From assembly GCA_002747035.1 (NCBI GenBank), contig PDRZ01000014.1, positions 124,001-188,000 of the forward strand: a stretch of 64,000 nucleotides of DNA. The letters are read 5' to 3'. The stretch is from Rhodobacterales bacterium. Lineage in GTDB: Bacteria > Pseudomonadota > Alphaproteobacteria > Rhodobacterales > Rhodobacteraceae. A program made the position numbers and the translations under genes. This document shows, piece after piece, positions 19,303-29,070 of the stretch. The notes under the pieces were generated by a model. It was not told the DNA's origin. It made no database searches and saw nothing but the letters and a program-made list of their open reading frames with translations. The stretch's first letter is position 1; every line of letters starts with the position of its first letter.

Positions 19303-21284
19303 TCTGCTGCCATCGCCTCGCCGCTGCGCGCCTTGGCCATGGCCGACAATTGGGCCATCACTTCGCTGGCGCGGGCAATCGGGTTGGTCAGGTAGAAATC
19401 CCTGATCACATTGACAAAAGTCGCCTTGCCAAGCGTGCCTTCGGACAACGGAGCCCAGTCGTTTTCCACTACCCGGTCCACCTGTGCCAAATGCGGCACC
19501 GCTTCGACCAGCGCGCGGCGCAGCTGGATCAGACTGTCCCAGGGCTGGGTTGCCTCCATCTCGGCGCTCAGCGCGCGCAGGATGGCCCAGTTTTCCTTGG
19601 CCTCACCCGGAGCGAACCCAGCGCGCAGCGCAAGCTGTGGCCGGCCTTCGGTATTCACGAACAGGCCCTGTTCCTCGGTATAGGCGGCCCCCGGCAGGAT
19701 GACGTCGGCACGATGCGCCCCGCGATCTCCGTGGGAGCCCTGATAAATCACAAACGCGCCGGCGTCGATGTCGACCTCGTCCGCGCCGAGGTTGTAAATC
19801 ACCTCGGCCCCCTGGATGGCAGCGTCCAGACCGCCAGAGGTGGTGCATCCCGCATCCATCGCGCCCACGCGGGCGGCGGCGGTGTGCAGCATCAACATCC
19901 TGCCCGACAACGCCTGCGCCGCGCCGATCACGGCCAGACCATCAGCCTCGCGCACAGCGCCTTGACCGATAATGACAATCGCGCCCTCACTGGCGCTGGC
20001 CGAAGCCAGAGCCGCACGATCCCTGCCAAGATGCTCGTAATCATAGGTCAAATCAACGGCTTCGCCGATCAGCTTGACAGTGGCACCGCGGGCCCAGGCC
20101 TTGCGGATCCGGGCGTTCAACACCGGTGCCTCATCGCGCGGGTTGGTGCCGATCAGGATGATTTCGCTGGCCGTATCAATCTCTTCGATGGCCACGTTGC
20201 CCACGTAACCAGACCGGTTGCCTTCCGGCAAACGGGCGCGGTCGGTGCGGCACTCCACATTGCCGCCCTGCCCCTCGATCAACTGTTTCAACGCAAACGC
20301 GGCTTCGACCGATACAAGATCACCGATCAGACCGGCAACCTTTTTGCCCTTCATCGCGGTGGCCGCAGCCTTTAGCGCCTCGCCCCAGCTCGCGGGTTTC
20401 AACCGCCCATCCACGCGCACATAAGGCCGGTCAAGCCGTTGGCGGCGCAGCCCGTCCCAGACGAAACGCGTCTTGTCGGAAATCCATTCTTCGTTCACAC
20501 CGTCATGGTTGCGCGGCATGATCCGTTTGACCTCGCGCCCCTTGGTGTCCACCCGGATGCTGGATCCAAGCGCATCCATCACGTCGATGGTTTCGGTCTT
20601 GGTCAGTTCCCAGGGCCGTGCGGTGAACGCATAGGGTTTGCTGGTCAACGCCCCCACCGGGCACAGGTCGATGATGTTGCCCTGAAGGTTCGAATCCAGC
20701 GTCATGTTGAGATAGCTGCTGATCTCGGCATCTTCGCCACGCCCGGTCTGACCCATTTGGGAAATCCCGGCCACCTCGGTCGTGAACCGGACACAGCGGG
20801 TGCAGGAAATGCACCGGGTCATGGTGGTTGACACCAACGGCCCGAGGTTCAGGTCATCCACCGCGCGTTTGGCTTCTCTAAACCGCGAATTGGACAGGCC
20901 ATAGGCCATCGCCTGATCCTGCAGATCACATTCGCCGCCCTGGTCACAGATCGGACAATCCAGCGGGTGATTGATCAGCATGAATTCCATCACGCCTTCG
21001 CGGGCCTTCTTCACCATAGGCGAATTGGTTTTCACCACCGGCGGCTGCCCTTCGGGTCCGGGGCGCAGATCGCGCACCTGCATGGCGCAGGAGGCCGCGG
21101 GTTTCGGCGGCCCCCCCACAACTTCCACAAGACACATCCGGCAGTTGCCAGCAATCGACAGACGCTCGTGATAGCAGAACCGCGGCACCTCGATCCCGGC
21201 CTGTTCACAGGCCTGAATCAGCGTCATTGCGCCGTCCACTTCCACTTCGGTGTCATCGATGATGATCTTGCGTAGGTCAGTCAT
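19299..21284 (-). CDS. nuoG: NADH-quinone oxidoreductase subunit G
   Basis: Large iron-sulfur subunit of the electron-input arm, 661 residues, the short alphaproteobacterial/mitochondrial type rather than the 900-residue E. coli type. Cluster ligands are visible in order: 2Fe-2S Cys37, 48, 51 and 66; His106 with Cys110, 113 and 119 (N5); Cys158, 161, 164 and 208 (N4). The extra N7 cluster cysteines of E. coli are absent. A molybdopterin-oxidoreductase-like C-terminal half follows, ending in low-complexity Ala/Glu. Confidence 0.98.
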   Translation of the reverse strand: MTDLRKIIIDDTEVEVDGAMTLIQACEQAGIEVPRFCYHERLSIAGNCRMCLVEVVGGPPKPAASCAMQVRDLRPGPEGQPPVVKTNSPMVKKAREGVMEFMLINHPLDCPICDQGGECDLQDQAMAYGLSNSRFREAKRAVDDLNLGPLVSTTMTRCISCTRCVRFTTEVAGISQMGQTGRGEDAEISSYLNMTLDSNLQGNIIDLCPVGALTSKPYAFTARPWELTKTETIDVMDALGSSIRVDTKGREVKRIMPRNHDGVNEEWISDKTRFVWDGLRRQRLDRPYVRVDGRLKPASWGEALKAAATAMKGKKVAGLIGDLVSVEAAFALKQLIEGQGGNVECRTDRARLPEGNRSGYVGNVAIEEIDTASEIILIGTNPRDEAPVLNARIRKAWARGATVKLIGEAVDLTYDYEHLGRDRAALASASASEGAIVIIGQGAVREADGLAVIGAAQALSGRMLMLHTAAARVGAMDAGCTTSGGLDAAIQGAEVIYNLGADEVDIDAGAFVIYQGSHGDRGAHRADVILPGAAYTEEQGLFVNTEGRPQLALRAGFAPGEAKENWAILRALSAEMEATQPWDSLIQLRRALVEAVPHLAQVDRVVENDWAPLSEGTLGKATFVNVIRDFYLTNPIARASEVMAQLSAMAKARSGEAMAAE

Positions 21285-21291
21285 GTGCGTT

Positions 21292-21693
21292 TCACTTTGC
21301 TTTCAACAGAGATCCGATGGTGGACTTCTGCGCGATCTCGGCATTGCCAAGCTTGCACAGGTCCGACGCCACCTTGGGGTTCAGTCCCTTGGATTTCACA
21401 TAAGCCTCGCCGCGGGCGCGAATACGGGCCTTTTCCTTGTCGCTCTTGCGATAGGCGTTGATTTCGTCGTCGCTATAGCCCAGGCCATTGGCCTTGCGCT
21501 TGAGCGACCACAGGAAACTCAGCCCCTTGCCCTTACGGGTCCTGATCGTGCTGCACTTCTCGTCAATCTCCATCGCGATGGCCACAGCAAGCATGTTGTC
21601 ATCGATGGCCTTCACATCCCGAAGATGTGGCTTGGCGCTTGCCGCACCTGCCGCGATGGAAAGACCCAGGATCAGACTTGTCATCATACGCAT
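21292..21693 (-). CDS. DUF5333 family exported protein
   Basis: A 133-residue protein with a clear signal peptide ([20 protein letters not shown], cleavage near residue 20) and a mature part rich in Lys, with two cysteines (in DEKCSTI and SDLCKLG) that could form a disulfide. It matches the pattern of the DUF5333 family seen next to nuo genes in Rhodobacteraceae. The ATG at 21693 is favoured by AAAAGGAGTAACGCC just before it. It lies between nuoF and nuoG in the operon order, 7 bp before nuoG. Function unknown; expected to be periplasmic. Confidence 0.75.
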   Translation of the reverse strand: MRMMTSLILGLSIAAGAASAKPHLRDVKAIDDNMLAVAIAMEIDEKCSTIRTRKGKGLSFLWSLKRKANGLGYSDDEINAYRKSDKEKARIRARGEAYVKSKGLNPKVASDLCKLGNAEIAQKSTIGSLLKAK

Positions 21694-21850
21694 GGCGTTA
21701 CTCCTTTTGCACTGCGTTCCGGGGCACTGCACATGGCACGCCCTTCGCAGGCCGACATGGGTGCAGGCGCTGCTGTTATGCAATAACAGCCACCGTAACC
21801 CCCTGTTTCAGCAGGGTTTCGCCAGTTTGGCACAGGATATGAGCGATGCT

Positions 21851-22207
21851 TTACCACCCCTTGCATTCCCCGCGCAGGATCAGGTCATCATTGTTCAACA
21901 CAAGCGCGGAATCCTCGACATCCGGGCCGTTGACCCAAACCATCTCGGAATCTCCGTAGTTTTCGATGCAATAGCGGTTGGCTTCGTGCCGCCCGGCCTC
22001 GCGTGCGCCCCTGAGGCTTCTGGTGGCGTTGGGCACACGGATCGTGAACTTTTCGCGTACGGCGTCATCGACCTGAACCGAACTGCGGAACTTGTGCCCG
22101 TCAAATTCGTTTCGTTGAACACGGTCGCGTACTTTCCCACAACCGGACAGGCCGCCCACAAGAGCCAGCACCGTACATCCATATGCCAGTTTTGCCAAAC
22201 GTGTCAT
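21851..22207 (-). CDS. Predicted lipoprotein between nuoF and nuoG
   Basis: A 118-residue protein with a lipoprotein signal, MTRLAKLAYG then CTVLALVGGLSGC, lipobox Cys at residue 23. The mature part contains NRYCIENYGDSEMVWVNGPD and ends RGECKGW, so it keeps two cysteines that may pair. I do not recognise the family. It starts 6 bp after nuoF. A 157-bp gap with an 8-bp hairpin (GCTGTTAT/ATAACAGC, 21772-21790) separates it from the DUF5333 gene, which is a possible internal processing or attenuation point. Confidence 0.7.
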   Translation of the reverse strand: MTRLAKLAYGCTVLALVGGLSGCGKVRDRVQRNEFDGHKFRSSVQVDDAVREKFTIRVPNATRSLRGAREAGRHEANRYCIENYGDSEMVWVNGPDVEDSALVLNNDDLILRGECKGW

Positions 22208-22213
22208 TTTCTC

Positions 22214-23509
22214 TTACTCCGCCGCCATCGCGCCCATGCGACCCGTCTTCTGGGCCTTGATGCGGTCTTCGATCTCTTCACGGAAATTCCGGATCAACCC
22301 CTGAATGGGCCAGGCCGACGCGTCCCCGAGGGCGCAAATCGTATGGCCTTCAACCTGCTTGGTGACATCGAACAGCATGTCGATCTCTTCGATCTCGGCC
22401 TCGCCACGCACCAGCCGGTCCATGATCCGCATCATCCACCCGGTGCCCTCGCGGCATGGGGTGCATTGGCCACAGCTTTCGTGCTTATAGAACTTGGACA
22501 GACGCCAGATCGCCTTGATGATATCGGTCTGCTTGTCCATCACGATCACCGCAGCGGTGCCAAGCGACGATCCCACATCACGCAACGCGTCGAAATCCAT
22601 GATCGCGTCGCGCATGTTTTCCCCGCGCACACATGGCACCGAGGACCCGCCCGGGATCACTGCCAACAGATTGTCCCACCCGCCACGAATGCCGCCACAG
22701 TGCTTTTCTATCAGTTCTTCAAACGAAATCGACATCGCCTCTTCAACCACACAAGGGTTGTTCACATGGCCCGAAATCCCGAACAGCTTGGTGCCCGCGT
22801 TGTTGGGTCGGCCAAAGCTTGAAAACCACTCGGCCCCACGGCGCAGGATGGTGGGCACGGTGGCAATGGATTCCACGTTGTTCACGGTGGTCGGGCACCC
22901 ATACAAACCTGCCCCGGCGGGAAATGGCGGTTTCATCCGCGGCATTCCCTTCTTGCCCTCAAGGCTTTCCAGAAGCGCGGTTTCCTCACCACAAATATAG
23001 GCACCGGCACCGTGATGCAGGTAAAGGTCGAAATCCCAGCCCGACCCGGCGGCATTCACACCCAGCAACCCGTTGTCATAGGCTTCGTCAATCGCCGCCT
23101 GCAACGCCTCGCGCTCGCGGATATATTCACCGCGGATATAGATGTAACAGGCATGGGCATTCATCGCAAAAGACGCAATCAAACAGCCTTCGATCAACGT
23201 GTGCGGATCGTGGCGCATAATTTCGCGGTCTTTACAGGTGCCGGGCTCGGATTCATCGGCATTGACGACCAGATAGGCGGGGCGTCCATCGCTTTCCTTG
23301 GGCATGAACGACCACTTCAACCCGGTAGGGAACCCGGCCCCGCCGCGACCGCGCAGCCCGCTGGCCTTCATCTCGTCGATGATCCAATCGCGCCCCTTGG
23401 CAATGATCGCGTCGGTGCCATCCCAATGGCCTCGGGCCTTGGCCCCGGCAAGCGTCCGCTCGTGCATACCATAAAGGTTGGTAAAGATGCGGTCCTGATC
23501 CTTTAGCAT
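22214..23509 (-). CDS. nuoF: NADH-quinone oxidoreductase subunit F
   Basis: NADH-binding flavoprotein that passes electrons from NADH through FMN to cluster N3. The 431-residue product matches family length from the ATG at 23509, which follows an AAGGGT ribosome site; the frame stays open upstream but that part is unlike the family. It has [10 protein letters not shown] (54-63) for NADH/FMN, the acidic [14 protein letters not shown] stretch, a second glycine-rich [19 protein letters not shown] loop, and 4Fe-4S ligands Cys346, 349, 352 and 392. Confidence 0.98.
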   Translation of the reverse strand: MLKDQDRIFTNLYGMHERTLAGAKARGHWDGTDAIIAKGRDWIIDEMKASGLRGRGGAGFPTGLKWSFMPKESDGRPAYLVVNADESEPGTCKDREIMRHDPHTLIEGCLIASFAMNAHACYIYIRGEYIREREALQAAIDEAYDNGLLGVNAAGSGWDFDLYLHHGAGAYICGEETALLESLEGKKGMPRMKPPFPAGAGLYGCPTTVNNVESIATVPTILRRGAEWFSSFGRPNNAGTKLFGISGHVNNPCVVEEAMSISFEELIEKHCGGIRGGWDNLLAVIPGGSSVPCVRGENMRDAIMDFDALRDVGSSLGTAAVIVMDKQTDIIKAIWRLSKFYKHESCGQCTPCREGTGWMMRIMDRLVRGEAEIEEIDMLFDVTKQVEGHTICALGDASAWPIQGLIRNFREEIEDRIKAQKTGRMGAMAAE

Positions 23510-23516
23510 GCCCGTT

Positions 23517-23750
23517 CTACCCTTCGTTGTCCCGGCGCGCGCGCCGGATCTGTAATGTAACGACCAACGCCCAGATAAAGGCGGCAATCGCGGCGAAATC
23601 AAAAAGCAGGGCAAAGCGCCCGGGCATCCCCAATTTCGGCCCAAAAAACTGGACGGCAATCCACAGCACGGCGGTCACCGCAATGACAAGGCTTGCCACC
23701 CGTCCCTTGCGCGCCAATGCTGTTTCCGTATCGCAGTCCATCATCGTCAT
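23517..23750 (-). CDS. DUF5337 family small membrane protein
   Basis: A 77-residue protein with two hydrophobic segments (about residues 19-36 and 47-67), a short charged N terminus and a basic C-terminal tail (RRARRDNEG). It fits DUF5337, a small membrane family found within nuo clusters of Rhodobacteraceae. It lies 7 bp before nuoF and 2 bp after the helix-hairpin-helix gene. Function unknown; a complex I-associated membrane peptide is a guess from location only. Confidence 0.75.
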   Translation of the reverse strand: MTMMDCDTETALARKGRVASLVIAVTAVLWIAVQFFGPKLGMPGRFALLFDFAAIAAFIWALVVTLQIRRARRDNEG

Positions 23751-23752
23751 CC

Positions 23753-24523
23753 TCAGTAAACCTTGCCTTCATCGACACGCTTGCTGAATTCCGTTTCCCC
23801 GCCTGCGGCAAGGATCTTGGCCTGTTCAATCCAATTGTCGCGGGTTGCGCGGCCCTTGAACCCGGTGAGATTGGCGTTGACCCAGGCCAATTCATCCGCC
23901 GTCCAGTTGGCGATCTGGTCGAAATGATAAAACCCAAGCTCGTTGCAAAGAGTTTCCAGCTTTACCCCTATCCCTTTGATTTCTTTAAGATTATCAGGCT
24001 TCCCATCCCGCGGCGCGGTCAGGGCTTTGGGGCGTGTGCCCTCGTTTTCACCTTCGAAAATCAAATCGCCGTCAAAGTCCGACGTCGCAGCCTCCTCCGC
24101 AGCCTTCGCGGCAGCAGCCTCCTCCGCAGCCTTCGCAGCAGCAGCCTCTTCCGCAGCTTTCGCAGCAGCAGCCTCTTCCGCAGCCTTCGCGGCAGCGGCC
24201 TCTTCCGCAGCCTTCGCGGCAGCAGCCTCTTCCGCAGCCTTCGCAGCCGCCGCCTCTTCCGCAGACTTCGCGGCAACAGTTCCAGAAGCAACAGCAGCAA
24301 CACCCGCCCCTGCGTGATCGGCATCAGCGACAGCCTCTGCCTTGCGGCCACACATCAGGTTAGAAAGCACAAGTCCCAAAAACGCGGCGACCGACAGGCC
24401 AGCAAACAGCGACGGCAACCAGCCCACAGCCGCAAGCGACACCCAAAAGACCAGAAGGCCAGCCACAAGCCCGATCAACCAACTGATCCAGCCGCACGGC
24501 CCCATCTCTGAAATATACTTCAT
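23753..24523 (-). CDS. Membrane-anchored Ala-rich protein with NuoE-tail-like helix-hairpin-helix domain
   Basis: The 256-residue product has two N-terminal membrane segments (about 11-32 and 36-57), then a run of six 9-residue repeats AEEAAAAKA (residues 88-141) predicted as a long helix, then a C-terminal domain (about 180-250). That domain reads IKGIGVKLETLCNELGFYHF and FKGRATRDNWIEQAKILAAG, nearly the same as the tail of NuoE two genes away. The hairpin motif GIGxKLE suggests a helix-hairpin-helix fold. It starts 50 bp after nuoE and ends 2 bp before DUF5337. It may dock at the membrane next to NuoE, but this is inference. Confidence 0.75.
   Translation of the reverse strand: MKYISEMGPCGWISWLIGLVAGLLVFWVSLAAVGWLPSLFAGLSVAAFLGLVLSNLMCGRKAEAVADADHAGAGVAAVASGTVAAKSAEEAAAAKAAEEAAAAKAAEEAAAAKAAEEAAAAKAAEEAAAAKAAEEAAAAKAAEEAATSDFDGDLIFEGENEGTRPKALTAPRDGKPDNLKEIKGIGVKLETLCNELGFYHFDQIANWTADELAWVNANLTGFKGRATRDNWIEQAKILAAGGETEFSKRVDEGKVY
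24086..24262 (-). repeat. 27-bp in-frame tandem repeat (AEEAAAAKA x6 plus a part copy)
   Basis: Six full 27-bp units and a partial seventh lie inside the Ala-rich gene and code the AEEAAAAKA repeats (residues 88-146). The units differ only at a few, mostly third, codon positions, so the array is young or kept similar. A 27-bp unit leaves the frame intact when copy number changes, so length variation between strains is expected. It is coding and not a CRISPR. Confidence 0.9.
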
Positions 24524-24550
24524 GTTTTCATCCCCTTACTGCTAAAAACC

Positions 24551-24578
24551 TGCGTCGCGTTACTTGCGTCGCGTTACT
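24551..24578. repeat. Exact 14-bp tandem duplication across the nuoE stop codon
   Basis: The sequence tgcgtcgcgttact occurs twice back to back (24551-24564 and 24565-24578). One copy contains the nuoE stop codon (TAA on the minus strand) and the other lies just after it. It looks like a recent slippage event in the 50-bp spacer and does not alter the coding sequence. Confidence 0.85.
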
Positions 24579-25746
24579 TTCCTTTCTGCTTGCGCGAAAA
24601 CTCGGTTTCGCCGCCTCGTGCCAGGATCTTCGCCTGATCTATCCAATTGTCTCGTTCAATCCGGCCCTTGAACCGCAAGCGACTGTCAACCCAGGCGATT
24701 TCCGCCTCGGTCCATTTTGCCACCTGGTCAAAATGCCAGATTCCCAGTTCATTCAGCGTCTGCTCCAGCTTGGGGCCCACGCCGCTGATCAGTTTCAGAT
24801 CGTCCGCCGTTTCCCCCTTGCGGGGCGCTTTCAACACCTCGGGCTGTGCTTCTTTGACTGCCCCTGCGGGCGTGTCAGAAGCCTTTGCCGTGGTTTTTGG
24901 GGCGCTCTTGGCGGGCTTTGCCGCCGCATCTGCGGGTTTCGCGGGTTTCGCCGGTGTTTCCGTCGCGGCAGTCGCCTTTTTCTTCGCGGCTGGCCTGGCT
25001 TTGGACTTCGCAGCCCCTTTGCCCGCGTTCTTGTCAGACCGGTCCTGCCACGGGGTCAGCAAAGGCACCTCGGTGCCATCGATCCGCTTGACGGTTTCGC
25101 CCAGATCCACCGCCAGCTGGACGCTGGCGTTGTACTGGGTCTTGCCGCTTTCATAGTCGGTCAGAGAAGTCAGGCCCGACAGAGGTTCCGCCCCATAGCG
25201 GCCATTCTGTGGCCCTGGCACAGGGACTTTACCCGCCACCAGTTCATCCAGGATTTCGCCAAACCGCTCGGCGGTCAGATCCTCGTAATAATCCTTGCCG
25301 ATCTGTGCCATGGGCGCATTGGTACAGGATCCAAGGCATTCCACCTCTTCCCAGCTCAGCTTGCCATCAGCGGACAGGGTATGTGGTTTGTCGGCAATCT
25401 TTTCGCGGCATACCGCGATCAGGTCCTCGGCCCCGCAGATCATACAGGACGTGGTGCCGCACACCTGAATATGCGCAACCGAGCCCACCGGCTGCAATTG
25501 GAACATAAAGTAGAATGACGCCACTTCGAGCACGCGCATATAGGCCATGCCAAGCATATCCGCGACATATTCGATCGCCGGACGGGTCAGCCACCCTTCC
25601 TGCTCCTGTGCTCGCCACAACAGCGGGATCACGGCGCTGGCCTGTCGGCCTTCGGGGTATTTCGTCATTTGCCCTTCGGCCCAGGCCTGATTGGCGGGGG
25701 TAAAGGCAAAACTCGCGGGTTGTTCGGGATGAAGACGGCGAAGCAT
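24574..25746 (-). CDS. nuoE: NADH-quinone oxidoreductase subunit E with C-terminal extension
   Basis: Thioredoxin-fold 2Fe-2S subunit (cluster N1a) of the NADH-oxidising module. Ligands are Cys96, 101, 137 and 141. The classical subunit ends near residue 210, but this one is 390 residues: an Ala/Lys/Pro-rich linker (about 240-315) leads to a helix-hairpin-helix-like domain ([20 protein letters not shown], then [18 protein letters not shown]). The same domain is found in the gene two places downstream. Its last base overlaps the first base region of the nuoD stop (nuoE ATG and nuoD TAA share a base). Confidence 0.97.
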   Translation of the reverse strand: MLRRLHPEQPASFAFTPANQAWAEGQMTKYPEGRQASAVIPLLWRAQEQEGWLTRPAIEYVADMLGMAYMRVLEVASFYFMFQLQPVGSVAHIQVCGTTSCMICGAEDLIAVCREKIADKPHTLSADGKLSWEEVECLGSCTNAPMAQIGKDYYEDLTAERFGEILDELVAGKVPVPGPQNGRYGAEPLSGLTSLTDYESGKTQYNASVQLAVDLGETVKRIDGTEVPLLTPWQDRSDKNAGKGAAKSKARPAAKKKATAATETPAKPAKPADAAAKPAKSAPKTTAKASDTPAGAVKEAQPEVLKAPRKGETADDLKLISGVGPKLEQTLNELGIWHFDQVAKWTEAEIAWVDSRLRFKGRIERDNWIDQAKILARGGETEFSRKQKGK

Positions 25747-26966
25747 TAGCGGTCAATCTCTCCAAAAACGATGTCCATGGTGCCGATGATGGCGGCGACG
25801 TCGGCCAATTGATGACCACCGGCCACGTGGTCCATGGCTTGCAGGTGCAAATACCCCGGCGCGCGGATTTTTGCGCGGTAAGGCTTGTTCGATCCATCCG
25901 ATTTCAGAAACACGCCGAATTCGCCCTTGGGTGCCTCAACGGCGGCATAAACTTCGCCCTCGGGCACGTGGAACCCTTCGGTATAAAGCTTGAAATGGTG
26001 GATCAGGCTTTCCATGCTGGTCTTCATGTCACCGCGTTTCGGCGGCGTCAGCTTGCCCCGCGCCAGCACATCCCCCGGCTCATTGCGCAGCTTTTCACAG
26101 GCCTGACGGATGATCGACAGCGACTGGCGCATCTCTTCCATCCGCACAAGGTAACGGTCATAGCAGTCACCATTCTTGCCCACGGGAATCTGGAACTCGA
26201 ATTCGTCATAGCATTCATAGGGCTGCGCGCGGCGCAAATCCCAGGCAAGGCCCGAACCGCGCACCATCACACCGCTGAACCCATAGTTCAGAATGTCTTC
26301 TTCACTCACGATCCCGATATCGGCGTTGCGTTGCTTGAAAATCCGGTTTTCGGTCAACAACCCGTCGATATCTTCCATGAAGCCGGGGAATTCGTCCCGC
26401 GCCCAGGCGTCGATATCCTCGATCAACTCGGGCGTCAGATCCTGATGCACCCCGCCGGGGCGGAAATAATTCGCGTGCAGCCGCGCGCCACAGGCCCGCT
26501 CGTAAAAGATCATCAGCTTTTCACGCTCTTCAAACCCCCAAAGCGGCGGGGTCAGCGCGCCCACGTCCATCGCCTGAGTGGTGATGTTGAGCAGGTGGTT
26601 CAGAATGCGGCCAATCTCGGAAAACAGCACCCGGATCAACGACCCGCGGCGCGGCACCTCAACCCCGGTCAGCTTTTCGATGGCAAGGCACCAGGCATGT
26701 TCCTGGTTCATCGGTGCCACATAGTCCAGCCGGTCGAAATAGGGCAGGTTCTGCAGATACGTGCGGCTTTCCATCAGCTTTTCGGTGCCACGGTGCAGCA
26801 ATCCGATATGCGGGTCGGCACGTTCAACGATTTCACCATCCAGCTCAAGCACCATGCGCAACACGCCGTGGGCGGCGGGGTGCTGGGGACCGAAGTTGAT
26901 GTTGAAATTGCGGATCTTCTGTTCGCCGGTCAGGGCGTCATCGAAACCATTGGAGCCGTCCATCAT
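25746..26966 (-). CDS. nuoD: NADH-quinone oxidoreductase subunit D
   Basis: Peripheral-arm subunit that forms most of the quinone-reduction pocket with NuoB; 406 residues. The conserved loop [15 protein letters not shown] (about residues 23-37) carries the quinone-site His, followed by [12 protein letters not shown] and the NiFe-hydrogenase-like fold, ending [13 protein letters not shown] as in mitochondrial 49-kDa subunits. It is a separate gene, not the NuoCD fusion of E. coli. Its ATG overlaps the GFA gene stop by 4 bp, so the GFA gene sits between nuoC and nuoD. Confidence 0.98.
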   Translation of the reverse strand: MMDGSNGFDDALTGEQKIRNFNINFGPQHPAAHGVLRMVLELDGEIVERADPHIGLLHRGTEKLMESRTYLQNLPYFDRLDYVAPMNQEHAWCLAIEKLTGVEVPRRGSLIRVLFSEIGRILNHLLNITTQAMDVGALTPPLWGFEEREKLMIFYERACGARLHANYFRPGGVHQDLTPELIEDIDAWARDEFPGFMEDIDGLLTENRIFKQRNADIGIVSEEDILNYGFSGVMVRGSGLAWDLRRAQPYECYDEFEFQIPVGKNGDCYDRYLVRMEEMRQSLSIIRQACEKLRNEPGDVLARGKLTPPKRGDMKTSMESLIHHFKLYTEGFHVPEGEVYAAVEAPKGEFGVFLKSDGSNKPYRAKIRAPGYLHLQAMDHVAGGHQLADVAAIIGTMDIVFGEIDR

Positions 26967-27388
26967 TGGCCGCCCTCCCCTGAAAACATTGCTATCACCT
27001 CGGCCCCGGTCAGCTTTTGCGTCGAATTGGCCAGATCATAGCAACCCGGCTTGTCGTCCACGAAGATTTCCATCCCGACGGCGAACTGGCCGGGATCGTC
27101 GAAACATTGGATCGACACCTGATTTTGTTTGCCGTCTTTGGAGCGCCATATCAGCGAGGAACCGCATTTCGCACAGGATACCCGCTGTCCCCACTCGCTG
27201 CTGTCAAACACATTGAGCGGCGCGCCTTCGGCAATCGACACGCTGTCGCCGCAGGACACCGAAATGAACATCCCCCCGGACCAGCGCCGACACATCGAAC
27301 AATGACACACCCCGGCCGGAAAATCGCCAGTGGGGGTGGCCTGAAACGACACCGCGCCACACATACATTGACCGTCAAGCGCCGTCAT
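26963..27388 (-). CDS. GFA-domain (CENP-V/glutathione-dependent formaldehyde-activating type) zinc protein
   Basis: A 141-residue protein with the zinc-binding pattern of the GFA/CENP-V family: CMCGAV (Cys8, Cys10), CHCSMCRR (Cys28, 30, 33) and CAKCGSS (Cys72, 75). These small beta-rich proteins bind zinc and in some cases glutathione adducts; most members have no proven substrate. It overlaps nuoC and nuoD by 4 bp on each side, an unusual place because nuoC and nuoD are normally adjacent or fused. It is cytoplasmic with no signal. A link to complex I biogenesis or formaldehyde stress is inference only. Confidence 0.88.
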   Translation of the reverse strand: MTALDGQCMCGAVSFQATPTGDFPAGVCHCSMCRRWSGGMFISVSCGDSVSIAEGAPLNVFDSSEWGQRVSCAKCGSSLIWRSKDGKQNQVSIQCFDDPGQFAVGMEIFVDDKPGCYDLANSTQKLTGAEVIAMFSGEGGQ

Positions 27389-27990
27389 TTTGCCTGCTCC
27401 TTTTCATCACCCGGAAGAATGTATTCCGCACCCTCCCACGGGCTCATGAAATCGAATTGACGGTATTCCTGAACCAGCTTCACCGGCTCATAAACCACGC
27501 GTTTGAGCGTTTCGTCATAGCGCACTTCGGTATAGCCAGTGGTCGGGAAATCCTTGCGCAGCGGATGGCCGCGGAACCCGTAATCGGTCAGCAGACGGCG
27601 TAAATCCGGGTGGCCGCTGAACAGGATACCAAACATGTCGAACACTTCGCGTTCGAACCAGTTGGCGCTGGGATGCACATCGACAATAGACGGCACCATA
27701 TCCTCTTCGCGGACACTGACCCGCAACCGGATCCGCTGGTTCTGATACATGCTCAGGAAATGATAGATCACGTCGAACCGCTTGGCCCGTTCCGGGTAAT
27801 CCACCGCCGTGATGTCCACCAGAGTCGAAAACCTGCAATTGCTGTCACTGCGCAGGAATTCGACAAAGGCCGCGATGTTGGACGGGGCCACATCCACGGT
27901 CAGTTCATCAAACGCGACGTCCCACCCCAGAACGCAATCAGGGCGCCTGGCTTCGATATGCGCGCCCAGTTCTTTCAATGCCTCTGTCAT
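27385..27990 (-). CDS. nuoC: NADH-quinone oxidoreductase subunit C
   Basis: The 30-kDa-type subunit of the complex I connecting module, 201 residues. The family signature ends the conserved core: [20 protein letters not shown] followed by [17 protein letters not shown] (about residues 122-160). The C terminus [20 protein letters not shown] is typical of alphaproteobacteria and mitochondria. It overlaps nuoB by 4 bp upstream and the GFA gene by 4 bp downstream. Confidence 0.98.
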   Translation of the reverse strand: MTEALKELGAHIEARRPDCVLGWDVAFDELTVDVAPSNIAAFVEFLRSDSNCRFSTLVDITAVDYPERAKRFDVIYHFLSMYQNQRIRLRVSVREEDMVPSIVDVHPSANWFEREVFDMFGILFSGHPDLRRLLTDYGFRGHPLRKDFPTTGYTEVRYDETLKRVVYEPVKLVQEYRQFDFMSPWEGAEYILPGDEKEQAK

Positions 27991-28535
27991 CGTACAATCG
28001 TCCCCGTGCGGCGAATCTTGCGGGCAAGCTGCAGGATTCCGTACACCAGCGCCTCTGCCGTCGGCGGGCAGCCGGGCACATAGACGTCAACCGGCACGAT
28101 CCGGTCACAGCCCCGCACCACGGAATAGCTGTAATGGTAATACCCGCCCCCATTGGCACAGGACCCCATGGAGATCACGTAACGCGGTTCGGGCATCTGG
28201 TCGTAAACCTTGCGCAGCGCCGGGGCCATCTTGTTGGTCAGCGTCCCGGCCACGATCATCACGTCCGACTGGCGCGGGCTGGCGCGCGGCGCGATTCCAT
28301 AGCGTTCAATGTCATAGCGCGGCATCGAGGCGTGCATCATCTCTACCGCGCAACAGGCCAACCCAAAGGTCATCCAGTGCAGCGACCCGGTGCGCGCCCA
28401 ATTGATGATGTCATCCGTGGTGGTCAGCAGGAACCCCTTGTCCTGCAATTCGTTGTTCAGCGCCTGTGTGGCCACTTCCTGATCTGCCCCGGCTGTATAA
28501 AGCCCGGTCTGCACCTTGGTATCGGTCACGACCAT
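27987..28535 (-). CDS. nuoB: NADH-quinone oxidoreductase subunit B
   Basis: Carries the terminal 4Fe-4S cluster N2 that reduces quinone. From the chosen start the protein is 182 residues with ligands Cys61 and Cys62 (tandem), Cys126 and Cys156, in the contexts [20 protein letters not shown] and VPGCPPTAE. The ATG at 28535 gives a 10-bp overlap with nuoA; another in-frame ATG at 28556 would add seven residues and a 31-bp overlap and cannot be excluded. Confidence 0.97.
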   Translation of the reverse strand: MVVTDTKVQTGLYTAGADQEVATQALNNELQDKGFLLTTTDDIINWARTGSLHWMTFGLACCAVEMMHASMPRYDIERYGIAPRASPRQSDVMIVAGTLTNKMAPALRKVYDQMPEPRYVISMGSCANGGGYYHYSYSVVRGCDRIVPVDVYVPGCPPTAEALVYGILQLARKIRRTGTIVR

Positions 28536-28891
28536 TCCAGCGCCCCTTTCTTCCACTCATAGGCAAACCCGATGGTCAGAACGGCCAGAAAGACCATCAT
28601 CGACCAGAAGCCCACCATACTCACATCCCTGAACGCCACGGCCCACGGAAACAGCATCGCGATTTCCAGATCGAAGATGATGAACAGGATCGAAACAAGG
28701 TAGAACCGGACATCGAATTTCATCCGGGCATCATCAAATGCGTTGAACCCGCATTCATAGGCCGAAACCTTTTCAGGGTCCGGATTTCGCACGGCCAGAA
28801 CGACAGCCGCGAGAATCAGCACGATACCAATGACGATGGCGAGGGCCAGAAAGATGAGAATGGGAAGGTATTCCCTGAGCATCTCTTCCAC
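28526..28891 (-). CDS. nuoA: NADH-quinone oxidoreductase subunit A
   Basis: Three-helix membrane subunit of complex I, 121 residues, first gene of the operon. It has a hydrophobic N-terminal helix, then the loop [20 protein letters not shown] with the conserved Cys that is used as a marker of the active/deactive transition in mitochondrial ND3, and two more helices. The start is a GTG at 28891 preceded by AAAGGAGCCCAAAA. A candidate promoter lies about 60-90 bp upstream. Confidence 0.97.
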   Translation of the reverse strand: MEEMLREYLPILIFLALAIVIGIVLILAAVVLAVRNPDPEKVSAYECGFNAFDDARMKFDVRFYLVSILFIIFDLEIAMLFPWAVAFRDVSMVGFWSMMVFLAVLTIGFAYEWKKGALEWS

Positions 28892-28952
28892 TTTTGGGCT
28901 CCTTTCATGCGCGAAGTGTTGCGCATTGAGTTAGCAGTGAAATCTTGCCAAG

Positions 28953-28981
28953 GGTTTACTTCGCCCCCATGTCAGGGTCAA
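28953..28981 (-). promoter_or_regulatory. Candidate sigma-70-type promoter for the nuo operon
   Basis: On the minus strand TTGACC (28976-28981) is separated by 17 bp from TAAACC (28953-28958), about 60 bp before the nuoA start. The -35 box matches five of six consensus bases; the -10 box is weaker. Position and spacing fit a main nuo promoter, but this is read by eye and needs a mapped 5' end. Confidence 0.45.
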
Positions 28982-29047
28982 TGGACGTCCCGTCACATTC
29001 ACAGTTATGAATGCAATGCAGTACCCGCTGTATGCAATTGCACACAC

Positions 29048-29070
29048 CCCCTGAAAATCAGGGGTTTTCT
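29048..29070 (+). terminator. Plus-strand terminator-like hairpin upstream of the nuo promoter
   Basis: A 7-bp stem, cccctga (29048-29054) and tcagggg (29058-29064), with a 3-nt loop is followed directly by ttttct. On the plus strand this is a compact intrinsic terminator shape, but no plus-strand gene lies upstream; the nearest, rhlE, is over 22 kb away. It could end a small plus-strand RNA, or act on the minus strand as a leader structure. Confidence 0.4.

Noticed and set aside
20675-20700. TTCGAATCC resembling a tRNA T-loop
   Set aside because: It is in the middle of nuoG, and no acceptor stem or anticodon arm can be formed around it.
24086-24262. Regular repeats that might be taken for a CRISPR array
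   Set aside because: Units are contiguous 27-bp coding repeats without spacers, inside a reading frame.
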